Source of the DNA: Hyalangium ruber | GTDB taxonomy: Bacteria; Myxococcota; Myxococcia; Myxococcales; Myxococcaceae | NCBI RefSeq assembly: GCF_034259325.1 | Contig: NZ_JAXIVS010000006.1 | Location: 62,001-126,000, forward strand | Length of the DNA: 64,000 nucleotides | Reading direction: 5' to 3' | Shown here: one piece after another, positions 28,952 to 39,683 of the stretch | How positions within the stretch are numbered: position 1 is the stretch's first letter | How the letters are laid out: each line of letters opens with the position of its first letter | Program-made: the position numbers and the translations under genes | The notes under the pieces: generated by a model | What the model saw: only the letters and a program-made list of their open reading frames with translations | Told to the model about the DNA's origin: nothing | Database searches by the model: none

Positions 28952-30322
28952 TTATCGCTGCTTGGCTTGAGTGACGAGTTGGTTCAGTTCAGTTTCCGGG
29001 GTGGCGATCTGCTTGGCCAGTTTCCGGAGTCGGGCCGTCAACGCCGCCCGGCAGTCCACGACGCTGCGACAGGCCGCCGTGGCTTCGAGGAGTTCGTCCA
29101 AGATGAGCTGATGATACCGCTCGGGGTGTGGTCCGTAGTGCCCGGGCAGAGGCAGCTTGTTCGCCGGATCCTCCATCGACATTCCCGCCTTGGCGAAGAT
29201 GTCTCGGAACCTCGGTGTCCACGGGCCCCCGCGCACGGTGGACTTCTCGTTGCAGATGGTGGCGATGTGGTGCGTCTCGATGCAAGGGCTCGTGCTGCCA
29301 CTGCCACTCGCCCCCATCGTCATTGCGGTGGCGGCCACCGTCACGCTCGCGCTCTCGGCGCTGAGCGCGATTTCCTCCACCACGCCCAACGCGGACAGCG
29401 AGATTTTTGCTGTGCCCTCGGCCTGCACGGCGACCTGGGCCGAGCCGGGCAGCGTCGGCACCTTCGCCGCGAACAGTTTCGCCGTCGAGCCAATGGCCGC
29501 CATCAGCAGCATGGCGCATGCGCGCGCTGCCTCTCGCCCGAGGAGTCTCCCGAAGCGCTCGCCCGCCTCGCGGATCTGCTCGAAGGTGGTCGCCACCTTC
29601 ACCTCGTCCATCAACTGGAGCCAGCCGTTCACGAGGTTGAGGAGCGTGTCAACGCCGACATACAGAATCAGTCCCACGCCGACCACCGCCACCAGCGCCG
29701 GAGCCACCGGGTTGATCGCCATGATCAGCAGCATGGAACCCAACGTCCACAAGACCGTGTTGATGAGTGCGCGGACTTCCACCATCTCTCCCAGCGCTTT
29801 CTCCATCTCGTCGATTACCGGGCCCTTGCTCAGGGCCAGCGCCCAGATGTAGCGGCCGTGCCTGTCCAGGTAGCGTCCACCCACCAGTGCGCCCCCGAGA
29901 CAGTCGCCGTAGAAGCTGTGAACGCGCTGGCACCAGACCCGGTAGCGCTCGGCTGTCTCCAGATCGTCTTGCGTCAACGTGCCGTCCCAGGACTCGCCCG
30001 GACTCATCGGCACCAGCTTCTTGTCCTCTCGCAGGTAGAGGTAGTTGCCGAACTGCGGGTCCATCTGAAACATCTTCTCGGCCGTCTGACGTGGCGTGCC
30101 TGACAGCCGCACCTCGTGCGCCAGTCGCCTCATGGCCTGCTGGAACTCCGCTGGGTCCACCACGACGGGTTGCAGGTCCACCGTGCGGGGAATGTGGACG
30201 ACGGCTTTGCCCTGACCTGTGTCGTCCTCCACGTGGGAGACCCTCGGGACGCTGCTGCATCCCACGAGGAACGCGAGGGCAAGTGCGCTGATCTTTCTCC
30301 ACGGAATTCGCCTCAGACCCAT
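28952..30322 (-). CDS. SitA-like lipoprotein toxin with AHH nuclease domain
   Basis: The 456-aa protein has a lipoprotein signal (lipobox LVGC, Cys22). A region conserved in myxobacterial lipoprotein toxins follows (WCQRVHSFYGDCLGGAL). Two hydrophobic helices span about 195-240 (VAPALVAVVGVGLILYVG) and further hydrophobic segments continue to about 340. The C-terminal nuclease has E-T-H-H-I-A-T-I near 348, then FRDIFAKAGMS and HPERYHQLILDELLEA. This is the AHH layout with Thr replacing the first Ala. In Myxococcus, SitA lipoproteins pass between siblings by outer-membrane exchange and kill cells that lack the matching immunity. That role is inferred here from architecture. No SitB-like accessory gene is next to it. 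Confidence 0.82.
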   Translation of the reverse strand: MGLRRIPWRKISALALAFLVGCSSVPRVSHVEDDTGQGKAVVHIPRTVDLQPVVVDPAEFQQAMRRLAHEVRLSGTPRQTAEKMFQMDPQFGNYLYLREDKKLVPMSPGESWDGTLTQDDLETAERYRVWCQRVHSFYGDCLGGALVGGRYLDRHGRYIWALALSKGPVIDEMEKALGEMVEVRALINTVLWTLGSMLLIMAINPVAPALVAVVGVGLILYVGVDTLLNLVNGWLQLMDEVKVATTFEQIREAGERFGRLLGREAARACAMLLMAAIGSTAKLFAAKVPTLPGSAQVAVQAEGTAKISLSALGVVEEIALSAESASVTVAATAMTMGASGSGSTSPCIETHHIATICNEKSTVRGGPWTPRFRDIFAKAGMSMEDPANKLPLPGHYGPHPERYHQLILDELLEATAACRSVVDCRAALTARLRKLAKQIATPETELNQLVTQAKQR

Positions 30323-30405
30323 GTGTCACTCCTTCATGCGAGGAGGGGAGAAGGTTAGAGGGCTGCCCGGGGAGAGGAGGAGCCGCCGGCCCAGCTACGG
30401 CACCG

Positions 30406-31521
30406 TCACAGCAGGTTCAGCCAGGCAATGATGTCCTGCGTCTCCTGCGGAGTGATGAAGATGCCCCGGAGAGCCAGAGCGCCGGTGTAGTGGAGCAGCA
30501 CGTCATCCAGCGTCTTGGCGGAGTTGTCGTGGAAGTAGGGCGCCGTGTTCTTGATGTTGCGGAGCGACGCCATCTTGAAGAGGTTGAAGTCCTCCAGGCG
30601 CCCCGTGATGAGGAAGCGGCCGGGATCCGGCGAGATGCGCACCTCCGGGAGTCCACCCGGGCGCTGGATGACGAACGTGTACACGGGAGACAGTCCGGGG
30701 TTGATCTCCGAGATGAACGCGTTGGAGAAGCGCGAGCCGGGAGGCTGGCCGAGGAGGTTGCGAGGGCCCGTTTCGTTGAGCAGGGGGCCGCCGTGGCACT
30801 GGCCACAGAGGCCATCCGGCCGGAAGAAAGCCCGGCCTCGCTTCTCCGAGGCAGTGGTGCCCTCGGGCAGCCCTGGCGCTACGCCCGTCTGTGCGTAGTC
30901 CCGCATGGCCTGTGAGGAGAAGAGGGTCTGCTCGAAGCTGGCGATGTCCGCCAACTCCTCGGCAGTGGGCTCTCGTGTTGCCTGGGCATGTCCCAGGATG
31001 GCGCTGTGGGCCTGGCTCGTGAGGGTTGGCTCACGCCCGTCCGCCATGAGCACCGGGTCCAGCGCGGGAGTGTCGAGGGTGCTCGGAATGCCGCGCCGCA
31101 GGGTGACCTGGGTGGCGAAGGGGTTGAGCAACAGCCGGGTGTTCGAGGGCAGCGGTACCGAGACGAGGATGGTCGCGTCCCTCAGCAGCCGGTGGTAGGA
31201 CCTGCCCGTCGAGCCGTCATCGCTGTCGATGGCTCGGAACATGGGCTCATCCGGGTTGCTCGCATACCGTGCCTGGAGGTCCGCGGGGGTGACTGTCCCC
31301 GTGGCCAGGCTGTGGCAGGTTTCGCAGGTGCGCCCGTTGCCACCGAAGGTCTCTTGACGGAAGAGGCCCTCGCCCACCGTCAGCGTCTGTCCCATGGCCA
31401 CCGCGTCAGCGCGAGTCTCCACTCCGCCTGCGTCCGTGAGAGGGGTGCCCCCACAGGCCGTGGTAAGCCACAGGGTTGCCAACGTGGCCACATGGAGACG
31501 CTTCATCGTGTTCAGTGCCAT
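30406..31521 (-). CDS. Di-heme cytochrome c peroxidase/MauG-family lipoprotein
   Basis: This 371-aa protein has two heme c motifs, C-E-T-C-H (66-70) and C-G-Q-C-H (239-243). It ends with the SLRNIKNTAPYFHD-like stretch of bacterial di-heme peroxidases, where the Met/His region supplies the second ligand. The start has a lipoprotein-like signal (TTAC, Cys23 from the first ATG). A start at 31506 (MKRLHVAT) fits a signal peptide better. It should reduce hydrogen peroxide in the periplasm with electrons from small cytochromes, or oxidise another substrate as MauG does. It lies 83 bp before the toxin gene on the same strand. Confidence 0.92.
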   Translation of the reverse strand: MALNTMKRLHVATLATLWLTTACGGTPLTDAGGVETRADAVAMGQTLTVGEGLFRQETFGGNGRTCETCHSLATGTVTPADLQARYASNPDEPMFRAIDSDDGSTGRSYHRLLRDATILVSVPLPSNTRLLLNPFATQVTLRRGIPSTLDTPALDPVLMADGREPTLTSQAHSAILGHAQATREPTAEELADIASFEQTLFSSQAMRDYAQTGVAPGLPEGTTASEKRGRAFFRPDGLCGQCHGGPLLNETGPRNLLGQPPGSRFSNAFISEINPGLSPVYTFVIQRPGGLPEVRISPDPGRFLITGRLEDFNLFKMASLRNIKNTAPYFHDNSAKTLDDVLLHYTGALALRGIFITPQETQDIIAWLNLL

Positions 31522-32098
31522 CCTGGATCTCTCTGCAATGAGGTTCTGTCCTCAGTTGCATTGAAACCGCGAGAGTGGATCTTTTGATGGCCTCGCGCTT
31601 CCGAGCGGGCACCAGGAGCCACGGACGCCTCACCCTCGGCTTGGACTCATTGGCAGTTGGCCGCCTCCTGCCTCATCCGGACCGTCTCCTTCCTCCAGGG
31701 CGACAGCAAGCCAGGCCACACGGCGGCGCGTCGTCGCAGATGCGCTCCTCGAAGAGCAGCGGCAGGTTGAGCAGGCCACAGGACTGCGGCAGGCCCGTGA
31801 TGAGCCTGCCCCGGTACGTGGAGCGGGACGTCAGCCCGGTTGGAGTGCGGAGTGTGAGTGTCATTCCCAGCGAACCGGTGGGCCTGCCCGAGGCCAGGGC
31901 GTAGGCCTCCGTGCTTGAGATCGCGGAAGTGATCGCCGGGCCTGGACGCGTCTTCTCCCGCCGGCTCCAGCGTCTTCCTCCTGGCCTGGGGCACAGGAGG
32001 TCTCACGAGAGCCGGGAGCCCGGCACGACGGGGCACGGGGAAGTCTTACGACCTGCCCGACGCGTCCGGCCTGGACACTCGCCACGAGCCACGGCGCT
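31522..32098. other. Gene-poor 577-bp stretch
   Basis: No intact gene is supported. On the minus strand, a frame across 31673-31940 reads ISSTEAYALASGRPTG and then GLLNLPLLFEE before turning into low-complexity sequence. This could be a decayed gene, but I cannot assign it. No terminal repeats or transposase motifs were seen. Confidence 0.45.
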
Positions 32099-32581
32099 TC
32101 ACCGCTTCAATCCTACTGATGCCGCTACCCCTCGCGCATGAGCGATCCCCAGCATTCCTTCGCGGCGTAGGTAATGGCTCTTGCGGATGCGCTTTAGGGT
32201 CTGCTCCACCGCGTCCAACATGGCGAACGCTCGCCGCGCCTTCTCTGGGAAGCGGGGTAACGATTGGACGTAGAGACACGCCACGTTGATCCGATGGGTA
32301 ATGTCCGCGTATCCGAGTCGCTGACAACGGCGCAAGAGCGGGCCGAACTCTTCCCACCCCGCCCCGCTCGCGTATGCCTGAGTGATGATCAACTGCATCG
32401 CCAGCCGATCGACGTGCAACCGCTCGGCGGGGGTTCTTGCCTCCTGCTTGAACTCCTCTGCCTGCGCGAGCATTGCGCGCTTGATCTCGGTGTATGGCGT
32501 GTCAGCCTTGAACAACTGGACCAAGAGATCATCGGTACGCCGAGAGACACTGTGCCACCAGTCTTTGCGAGTGCGCCGCAC
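32099..32581 (-). CDS. Small helical protein of unknown function, possible immunity partner
   Basis: This 160-aa soluble protein is mostly helical and rich in Arg/Lys (for example RRTRKDWWHSVSRRTDDLL and MLDAVEQTLKRIRKSHYL). It has no signal peptide or membrane helix. I do not recognise a family. It starts with GTG only 3 bp after the stop of the small Cys-rich lipoprotein gene, with GGGAGG as ribosome site, so the two are translated from one message. That tight lipoprotein-then-cytoplasmic-partner order is the same as in the AHH toxin unit 4 kb away, which makes an immunity role a reasonable guess and no more. Confidence 0.65.
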   Translation of the reverse strand: MRRTRKDWWHSVSRRTDDLLVQLFKADTPYTEIKRAMLAQAEEFKQEARTPAERLHVDRLAMQLIITQAYASGAGWEEFGPLLRRCQRLGYADITHRINVACLYVQSLPRFPEKARRAFAMLDAVEQTLKRIRKSHYLRREGMLGIAHARGVAASVGLKR

Positions 32582-32584
32582 GCT

Positions 32585-33034
32585 TCAACCTCCCGGGCAG
32601 GGCTTCTCGTTGGCTTCCGCTGGCCACTCCCCCGAACGTTGGCAGAGGATAAAGCACGAGCGGCACTGGCTCTCACCGTAAACGCGCAACTCCGCGTCAC
32701 CCCCCACGAACTCACGACATCTCACGTAGAACTCTTGGCATCGCTTGTTCCACTCCCTCTGTTCTTCGGGTGTGGGAATGGGGGGCGATACTGGCTCGGG
32801 GTTCCTCTTCGGAGCGGGCTGGGTCTGAGGCTTGGGCTGAGTCTTGGGGGGGCCAGCCATCCCTGTGCAGCGCTCCCAGGCTCCGGGGTGTTCCTTGAGG
32901 CAGCACGTCTCGGTGTCGTCTCCCGGTTGGCATCCCATCCCGTTCATGTAACAGCCCGTCCCCAAGAGGAGGACAGGGAGCATCAGGAGCACGCAACGCG
33001 CCGCACGACATGCAAACACGCTCGGTCGTTCCAT
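32585..33034 (-). CDS. Small Cys-rich lipoprotein, possible toxin
   Basis: This 149-aa lipoprotein has a lipobox LGTGC (Cys28), a short Cys cluster (TCCLKEHPGAWERC), a P/K/Q linker at about 62-88 and a compact C-terminal domain. That domain has six Cys in a fixed pattern: KRCQEFYVRC, then YGESQCRSCFILC, then a final C-P. Similar C-termini occur on predicted SitA-type toxins of myxobacteria, as far as I recall, but no catalytic motif is identifiable. The domain could be a disulfide-stabilised toxin or a binding module. It is translationally close to the helical protein that follows. Confidence 0.65.
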   Translation of the reverse strand: MERPSVFACRAARCVLLMLPVLLLGTGCYMNGMGCQPGDDTETCCLKEHPGAWERCTGMAGPPKTQPKPQTQPAPKRNPEPVSPPIPTPEEQREWNKRCQEFYVRCREFVGGDAELRVYGESQCRSCFILCQRSGEWPAEANEKPCPGG

Positions 33035-33523
33035 GAGACGGCCCCCAGAAAGCTGCGGGATCAGTCAGCCCCGGAATTATCGGAACCACGGCGCCCCTGT
33101 TGCGTAGGCACGCACCGCCCGGCCCACGGCACGGGCAAGCGGTCGCACGTGGACGAGAACAGGGGGCGCGCGGCTCGCACACGTGACCAGCCAGCCGGAT
33201 CGCCGCGCAGGGTCGCGTCGAAGAACGCGGTGACTGCCTAAGCCCCCGGACATAGATGTTGATCACCTGCTGCTGCCGCATCCCGCCCGGCGGGTCTCCC
33301 CGTCGAGGGCGCAGTAGAGGGCCACCGGCAGCCCTCACTTCGAGGTGTGCAACAACGATGACCGAGGGCTTAGTTCGTCCCGCGCAGGGCATCCTCGCCG
33401 GCCTGGCTGATAACTCCTGGCAGGAGGTACGGCAGGATCGGAGAAAACGCCGCCACGTCGGTGAAGTCGTAATGGGGCGCGCTAGCGATCTGCAGTCGGC
33501 ACGAAGGACCGCCCAGGCGCTCG
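33035..33523. other. Gene-poor 489-bp stretch upstream of Cys-rich lipoprotein
   Basis: No reading frame here has convincing composition or a ribosome site. It must include the promoter of the lipoprotein pair on the minus strand. I see no strong hairpin or repeat. It probably marks the right edge of the accessory toxin region. Confidence 0.45.
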
Positions 33524-33739
33524 ATGAAGGCCTCCCGTCAGTACCGAGAGGCGGTGACGAGCCGCTTCGCCAAGGGTGCGCTCGTCAAGGTGCAGGTGCG
33601 CAACCAGAAGGGCAAGGCGGTGGTGGACTTCAAGGGGATTCCCCTGGACCAGTTGGCCAGGCTGGTCGAGGCGCTGACGGCGGAGCTGCCTCCGGCGCGC
33701 GAGCTGCAGCCGGGGGCGAAGGTCGTGCCCCTGGCGTGA
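33524..33739 (+). CDS. Small hypothetical protein, possibly a C-terminal remnant
   Basis: A 71-aa frame reads MKASRQYREAVTSRFAKGA and then VVDFKGIPLDQLARLVEALT, with third-position G/C bias suggesting real coding sequence. I do not recognise a family. No ribosome site is obvious before the ATG, and the sequence looks like the end of a larger domain, so it may be what is left of a longer gene. It lies at the edge of the toxin region, where truncated genes are expected. Confidence 0.45.
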   Translation: MKASRQYREAVTSRFAKGALVKVQVRNQKGKAVVDFKGIPLDQLARLVEALTAELPPARELQPGAKVVPLA

Positions 33740-33823
33740 GTCCGGGGTGGAGTGAAGCGGCGGCCCCCTCCCGGTTCCAGGGGAGTGCCGCCTTTCGTCT
33801 GTGCGGGTGTTCGCGTTCAGCGA

Positions 33824-34402
33824 TTACCGCGGCTGCTGCCGCTGGCGCTTGAGGCGCTGGTACTCCTGCCACGCCTCGTCGGCCCGGGCGAGGATGCGCG
33901 ACAGCTCTTCCTCTTCCTGGGTGAGGGGCTCCTCCACGGGGCCTCCCTCGCCCGAGGCACCCACGCTGCCGCCCTCGGCCGCCGCGTGCGCCAGCCGCAC
34001 CGCGGCCGACTGCGTCGCCAGGCCGGGCCACGTGGTGCGGCCCCGCTCGATGCTCACCTCGGCCCAGGGCTCGTCCGCCTCATTCTCCCGGGGGTCGAAC
34101 ACCAGCCGCGCCCGCAGGTCCCCGTGGTAGCGGACCATCAGCGCACCCAGCACCTTGTGGAAGAAGGCGCCCTTGGCGTCCTGGGAGATGAAGATCTCCA
34201 CCAGCTCCGCAGCGTCTCCCTCCAGCTGGAAGCGCAGGAAGCTCTCCTGACCTTCCTGCTCCAGGGTCAGCGAGCCATCATCCTCACGTGCTACCTGTAC
34301 CGGTAGAGCCGAGCTCAGCTCCACGGGCAGCCGCTCCAGCGCGAGCCTGGGCAGCTCCAGCCGGAACGACAGCACTTCCACTGCTTCAATACGCGAGCCC
34401 AT
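33824..34402 (-). CDS. Conserved hypothetical protein at the end of the prkA-spoVR operon
   Basis: This 192-aa protein has an all-beta-looking N-terminal two thirds (FLRFQLEGDAAELVEIFIS, and ALMVRYHGDLRARLVFD). An acidic/Gln-rich helical tail runs from about 160 to the end (TQEEEELSRILARADEAWQ). No signal peptide or membrane segment is present. I do not recognise a family. It starts 32 bp after the spoVR stop on the same strand, so it is probably the fourth gene of that operon and may work with PrkA, the VWA protein and SpoVR. Confidence 0.7.
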   Translation of the reverse strand: MGSRIEAVEVLSFRLELPRLALERLPVELSSALPVQVAREDDGSLTLEQEGQESFLRFQLEGDAAELVEIFISQDAKGAFFHKVLGALMVRYHGDLRARLVFDPRENEADEPWAEVSIERGRTTWPGLATQSAAVRLAHAAAEGGSVGASGEGGPVEEPLTQEEEELSRILARADEAWQEYQRLKRQRQQPR

Positions 34403-34434
34403 CTGTCCTTCACTCCGGCCGCCTCTAGGGCGCG

Positions 34435-35928
34435 CTAGAGGTCGACCTTCTTCTCCGAGTGGTTCTGACCGTCATAGCGTAGCATGACACCCTTGCCATC
34501 GTAGCGGGTAACGATGTTCACCGGTCGACGCCAGAGCGCCTGTAGGTTTCTCAGGGTTTCCCGGGCGTAGTCGCCCTTCAGGTCCTGGCCGTCATGCTTG
34601 TGGGCCAGGAGCATCTCGCTCCGGTTCTCGAAGTTACCGTCCACCACCTCGATGATGGGCTGGCCGAAGTTGGTCAGGGACTGGAGCAGCTTGGACTTCA
34701 CCTTGCGGAACTCCCGGTCGAGGATCTCCCAGGAGTTGCGCTTGTCGTTGAAGCCGTAGACGAACAGCTTCTGCTCGATGGCGAACTCGGCGGTGAGGAA
34801 CGTGTCGATGAAGGTGATGTCGTTGTAGTGCTTGCGGACCTCGAAGATCTTCTCGCGGCCGGCGCCCAGCTTCTTGTCCCACGAGCTGCGCGCCCGCAGG
34901 TCATCGCACTCGTCCCACTCCTTGCCGAAGCGGCCCTTGTTCCAGCGCTCTTCGATGTCGCGCCACAGCTCGATGCCCAGCTTGTACGGGTTCAGCGCGC
35001 CGGGGCGGGTGCCCATGGTGCCGGAGTGCCGGTCCGCGTAGTCGATGATCTCGTCATCCTTCAGGGCGCGGCGCGTCATGATGGTGGAGTGCCAGTAGCT
35101 GGCCCACCCCTCGTTCATGATCTTCGTCTGGCCCTGGGGCGCGAAGTAGTAGGCCTCGTCGCGCAGGATGCTGAGGATGTCGGCCTCCCACGGCTCCAGG
35201 GGCGCGTGCTCCAAGAGGAAGTAGAGCACGTCGCGCTGGGGGCGCTCGGGGAACTTCTTGGCCTTGAGCTTCTCGTCCTCGACCTTCTTGCGCTGGGACT
35301 CGAGGAACTCGGACGGGTTGATGAAGCCGCGCATGTACTCGCGGCCGACCTTGAAGCCCTCCACGCGCTCGTTGGCCTTGGCCTCGTCCTCGGCCCGCTT
35401 GGGGTCCGGGTTGCGGCGGATGTGAGGGGCGTGCTGGTCGATGAGGTTCTCGAGGCTCAGCGCCTTGTCGATGAAGTCCTCGACCTTCTCCACGCCGATC
35501 TTGTCGATCCACCGCCGCACGCGCGTGGCGTGGTTGGCCATCTCGTCGATCATCCGCCGGTTGGTGTGGCGGAACGAGAAGTTGTTCTTGAAGAAGTCGC
35601 AGTGCCCGTACACGTGGGCCATCACCAGCTTCTGGTCCACGTCCGCGTTGCTCTCCAGCAGGTACGCGTAGCAGGGGTCGTTGTTGATGACGAGCTCGTA
35701 GATTTTGCTGAGCCCGTACTCGTACCCCTTGGAGAGCTGCTCGTACTCCATGCCCCAGCGCCAGTGCGGGTAGCGGTTGGGGAAGCCTCCGTAGGAGGCC
35801 ACCATGTTCATCTCGTCGTAGGTGACGACCTCGAAGATGGTCTCGAAGAAGTCGAGGCCGAACTGGCGCGCGTAGCCCAGGATCTCCTCGTTGAGCTTGG
35901 CCAGGTGGGGTGTGAGGCTCTTGGGCAT
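34435..35928 (-). CDS. SpoVR-family protein
   Basis: This 497-aa protein matches the SpoVR/YcgB family along its whole length. Typical stretches are [39 protein letters not shown], and [15 protein letters not shown], whose conserved His/Glu residues are suggestive of a metal site. SpoVR was named for its role in the spore cortex in Bacillus, while in Proteobacteria it sits with prkA/yeaG and yeaH as a starvation-stress unit. Its biochemical role is not established. It is the third gene, 34 bp after the DUF444 gene. In a myxobacterium a link to sporulation or starvation is natural but inferred. Confidence 0.95.
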   Translation of the reverse strand: MPKSLTPHLAKLNEEILGYARQFGLDFFETIFEVVTYDEMNMVASYGGFPNRYPHWRWGMEYEQLSKGYEYGLSKIYELVINNDPCYAYLLESNADVDQKLVMAHVYGHCDFFKNNFSFRHTNRRMIDEMANHATRVRRWIDKIGVEKVEDFIDKALSLENLIDQHAPHIRRNPDPKRAEDEAKANERVEGFKVGREYMRGFINPSEFLESQRKKVEDEKLKAKKFPERPQRDVLYFLLEHAPLEPWEADILSILRDEAYYFAPQGQTKIMNEGWASYWHSTIMTRRALKDDEIIDYADRHSGTMGTRPGALNPYKLGIELWRDIEERWNKGRFGKEWDECDDLRARSSWDKKLGAGREKIFEVRKHYNDITFIDTFLTAEFAIEQKLFVYGFNDKRNSWEILDREFRKVKSKLLQSLTNFGQPIIEVVDGNFENRSEMLLAHKHDGQDLKGDYARETLRNLQALWRRPVNIVTRYDGKGVMLRYDGQNHSEKKVDL

Positions 35929-35962
35929 CGGGCGGGTGCTCCGTGGGGGCGGGCGGGGCGCT

Positions 35963-37075
35963 TCAACGTCCCTTGCCGAGGAAGTCCTTGATGGAGTTGT
36001 AGATGGCGTCCTTGTCGGCGATCTCGCTCAGGGCCACGTTCTGCTGGTCGCCCACCGCCTCGCGCAGGTCCTTGATGAACTGGCCGCTGCCGTAGGGGCT
36101 CTCCACCTGCCCGTAGGCGAACTGGTTCACGTTGGGCAGCACGTCGTTCTTGAGCATGTCGATGCACTGGCGCGTGTCGTCCGCGCTCCAGTTGTCACCG
36201 TCCGAGAAGTGGAACGGGTAGATGTTCCACGCGCTCTTGGGGTAGTCGGCCGCGATGATGTCGCGGCAGAGCTTGTACGCGCTGGAGATCATCGTCCCAC
36301 CCGACTCACGGGTGTGGAAGAAGGTCTCCCGGTCCACCTCGCGCGCCACCGCGTCGTGGATGATGTAGCGCGACTCCAGCCCCTTGTACTGGTGGCGCAG
36401 CCACGTATCGAGCCAGAAGCTCTCGATGCGGACGATCTCCTTCTGCTCGTCACCCATCGAGCCCGACACGTCCATCATGTAGATGATGACGGCGTTGGTC
36501 TCCGGCAGGTCCTGCAGCTTGTAGCTGCGGTAGCGCCGGTCCTCGCGGGTGGGGATGATGACGGGCTTCTTCGGGTCGTACGTGCCCGTGGCGATCTGCC
36601 GCTTCAAGGCCTGCTTGAAGGTGCGCTTGAAGTGGCGCAGCGACTCCGGGCCGGTGGTGTTGATGCCCGTGTACTTGATCTTCTGGGTGACGATCTTCTC
36701 GTTGTGCCGGCGCTCGATGTGGGGCAGTTGCAGCTCCTCGCCGAGGATCTGCGCCAGCTCGTCCAGAGTGACGTCGACCTCCAGGGCGTGCTCGCCTTCG
36801 CCCTGGCCGGCCTGACCGTGCCCGTCCCCGGGCTGTACCTGCCCGGGGCCGAGCGTCTGACCCACCTCGCCGTCTCCCTGCCCGACGCCGCCCTGCTCCT
36901 TGTGGCCGTACTTGAAGCGCGGGATGTCGATGAAGGGAATGGGGATGGAGATGGCATCCTTTCCCTTCTTGCCCAGCATCTCGCCCTTCTGCACGTACTT
37001 GCGCAGGTTGGCCTTGATCTTCCCTCGGACGATCGCTTTGAAGCGGGAGTGGTCCTGGTGGATCTTCAGCGACAC
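35963..37075 (-). CDS. DUF444/YeaH-family VWA protein
   Basis: The 370-aa protein has an N-terminal basic region, a Gly/Gln-rich flexible linker at about 80-110 and a C-terminal von Willebrand A-like domain. That domain carries the metal-binding motif D-V-S-G-S-M-G near residue 200. Family members (YeaH) are encoded with the PrkA kinase and SpoVR in many bacteria and are thought to be a PrkA partner or substrate. The gene starts 2 bp after the prkA stop, which makes co-translation likely. It has no signal peptide. Confidence 0.95.
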   Translation of the reverse strand: MSLKIHQDHSRFKAIVRGKIKANLRKYVQKGEMLGKKGKDAISIPIPFIDIPRFKYGHKEQGGVGQGDGEVGQTLGPGQVQPGDGHGQAGQGEGEHALEVDVTLDELAQILGEELQLPHIERRHNEKIVTQKIKYTGINTTGPESLRHFKRTFKQALKRQIATGTYDPKKPVIIPTREDRRYRSYKLQDLPETNAVIIYMMDVSGSMGDEQKEIVRIESFWLDTWLRHQYKGLESRYIIHDAVAREVDRETFFHTRESGGTMISSAYKLCRDIIAADYPKSAWNIYPFHFSDGDNWSADDTRQCIDMLKNDVLPNVNQFAYGQVESPYGSGQFIKDLREAVGDQQNVALSEIADKDAIYNSIKDFLGKGR

Positions 37076-37077
37076 GG

Positions 37078-39141
<2,064 letters not shown>

Positions 39142-39470
39142 GTCTCTCCCTCGCGGCCACCCGGGAGCACGAAGAGTCGCGCACACGAGGAGCCAGAATT
39201 TGAACCTGGGGGGCTAGCAAGCCATTCCAATTTCACCCCACCACCGGGTCCCAGGCGAAGCAACACGTCCTGGTGCCCCTTCGGGACCCCGCCGCGGAGT
39301 GGGACCGCGTGGTCAGCTCGTGTCGGGGGAGCCCTGGGGGCACACCCTCCACGGGGTGAAAAGGCAGCTTGATTATAAGGACCCGAACCCCGGCGGGTAG
39401 GGTCCAACGGCGCAACACAGCTTCATTGAACGTCCAAAGGTCGATGTTTCGGCCAGTTGGCACGGTTCCT

Positions 39471-39487
39471 GGGGGTTAAATCCCCCC
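39471..39487. promoter_or_regulatory. G5-TTAAAT-C6 hairpin
   Basis: GGGGG (39471-39475), a TTAAAT loop and CCCCCC (39482-39487) form a small perfect G/C hairpin about 200 bp before the glycosyltransferase start. It is the first in a series of structured G/C runs. Confidence 0.4.
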
Positions 39488-39571
39488 ACCTGTCGACATA
39501 ACGGCCTGCGCCAGAGGCGTGCAACCTACAATCCCCCCAGTCGCAGGGGGAGAGGTAGGACACCCCCCCGG

Positions 39572-39598
39572 CCCCTGGTGGGCTGGAGCCACCGGGGG
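39572..39598 (+). promoter_or_regulatory. 10-bp hairpin overlapping a G-quadruplex motif
   Basis: CCCCTGGTGG (39572-39581) pairs with CCACCGGGGG (39589-39598) over ten positions (one T-G wobble) with a 7-nt loop. The last five G of the stem are also the first G-run of the quadruplex motif that follows, so the two structures exclude each other. Confidence 0.5.
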
Positions 39599-39622
39599 TG
39601 GTGGGTTGGGAGGGGGGAGGGG
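39594..39622 (+). promoter_or_regulatory. G-quadruplex motif upstream of glycosyltransferase gene
   Basis: On the plus strand the runs are G5, G3, G3, G6 and G4 with loops of one to four bases, a textbook four-tract motif. It ends 61 bp before the ATG at 39684, on the coding strand, so it would be present in the mRNA leader if transcription starts upstream. Confidence 0.5.
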
Positions 39623-39683
39623 AACCTGCCAGGACACGGGGTTCCTTGGTTTTGCGGCGTACCTGCGTATCCTCCGCGCCGCC

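Larger units (their letters stand above)
39142..39683. other. 542-bp divergent non-coding region with G/C-run structures
   Basis: This region separates prkA (minus) from the glycosyltransferase gene (plus). The left half has no protein-coding signal. The right half (39471-39622) is a series of alternating C-runs and G-runs that can form several hairpins and a G-quadruplex, described separately. A T-arm-like sequence near 39190-39210 is not part of a complete tRNA. Confidence 0.6.

Noticed and set aside
31673-31864. 63-codon minus-strand frame with a GLLNLPLLFEE stretch
   Set aside because: It briefly recalls a solute-receptor protein but degenerates on both sides. No start, ribosome site or family match, so kept only as possible decay.
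33524-33739. Small frame as an insertion-sequence accessory gene
   Set aside because: No transposase motifs, terminal repeats or target duplication nearby. Listed only as a hypothetical protein.
39190-39240. tRNA T-arm-like sequence (CCAGG-TTCAAAT-TCTGG on the minus strand)
   Set aside because: The T-stem and loop fit, but no matching acceptor stem, D-arm or anticodon arm is found. It could be a tRNA-end relic, but nothing else supports an attachment site.
39457-39472. TGGCACGGTTCCTGGG as a sigma-54 promoter
   Set aside because: The -24 half fits but the -12 half lacks the required GC.
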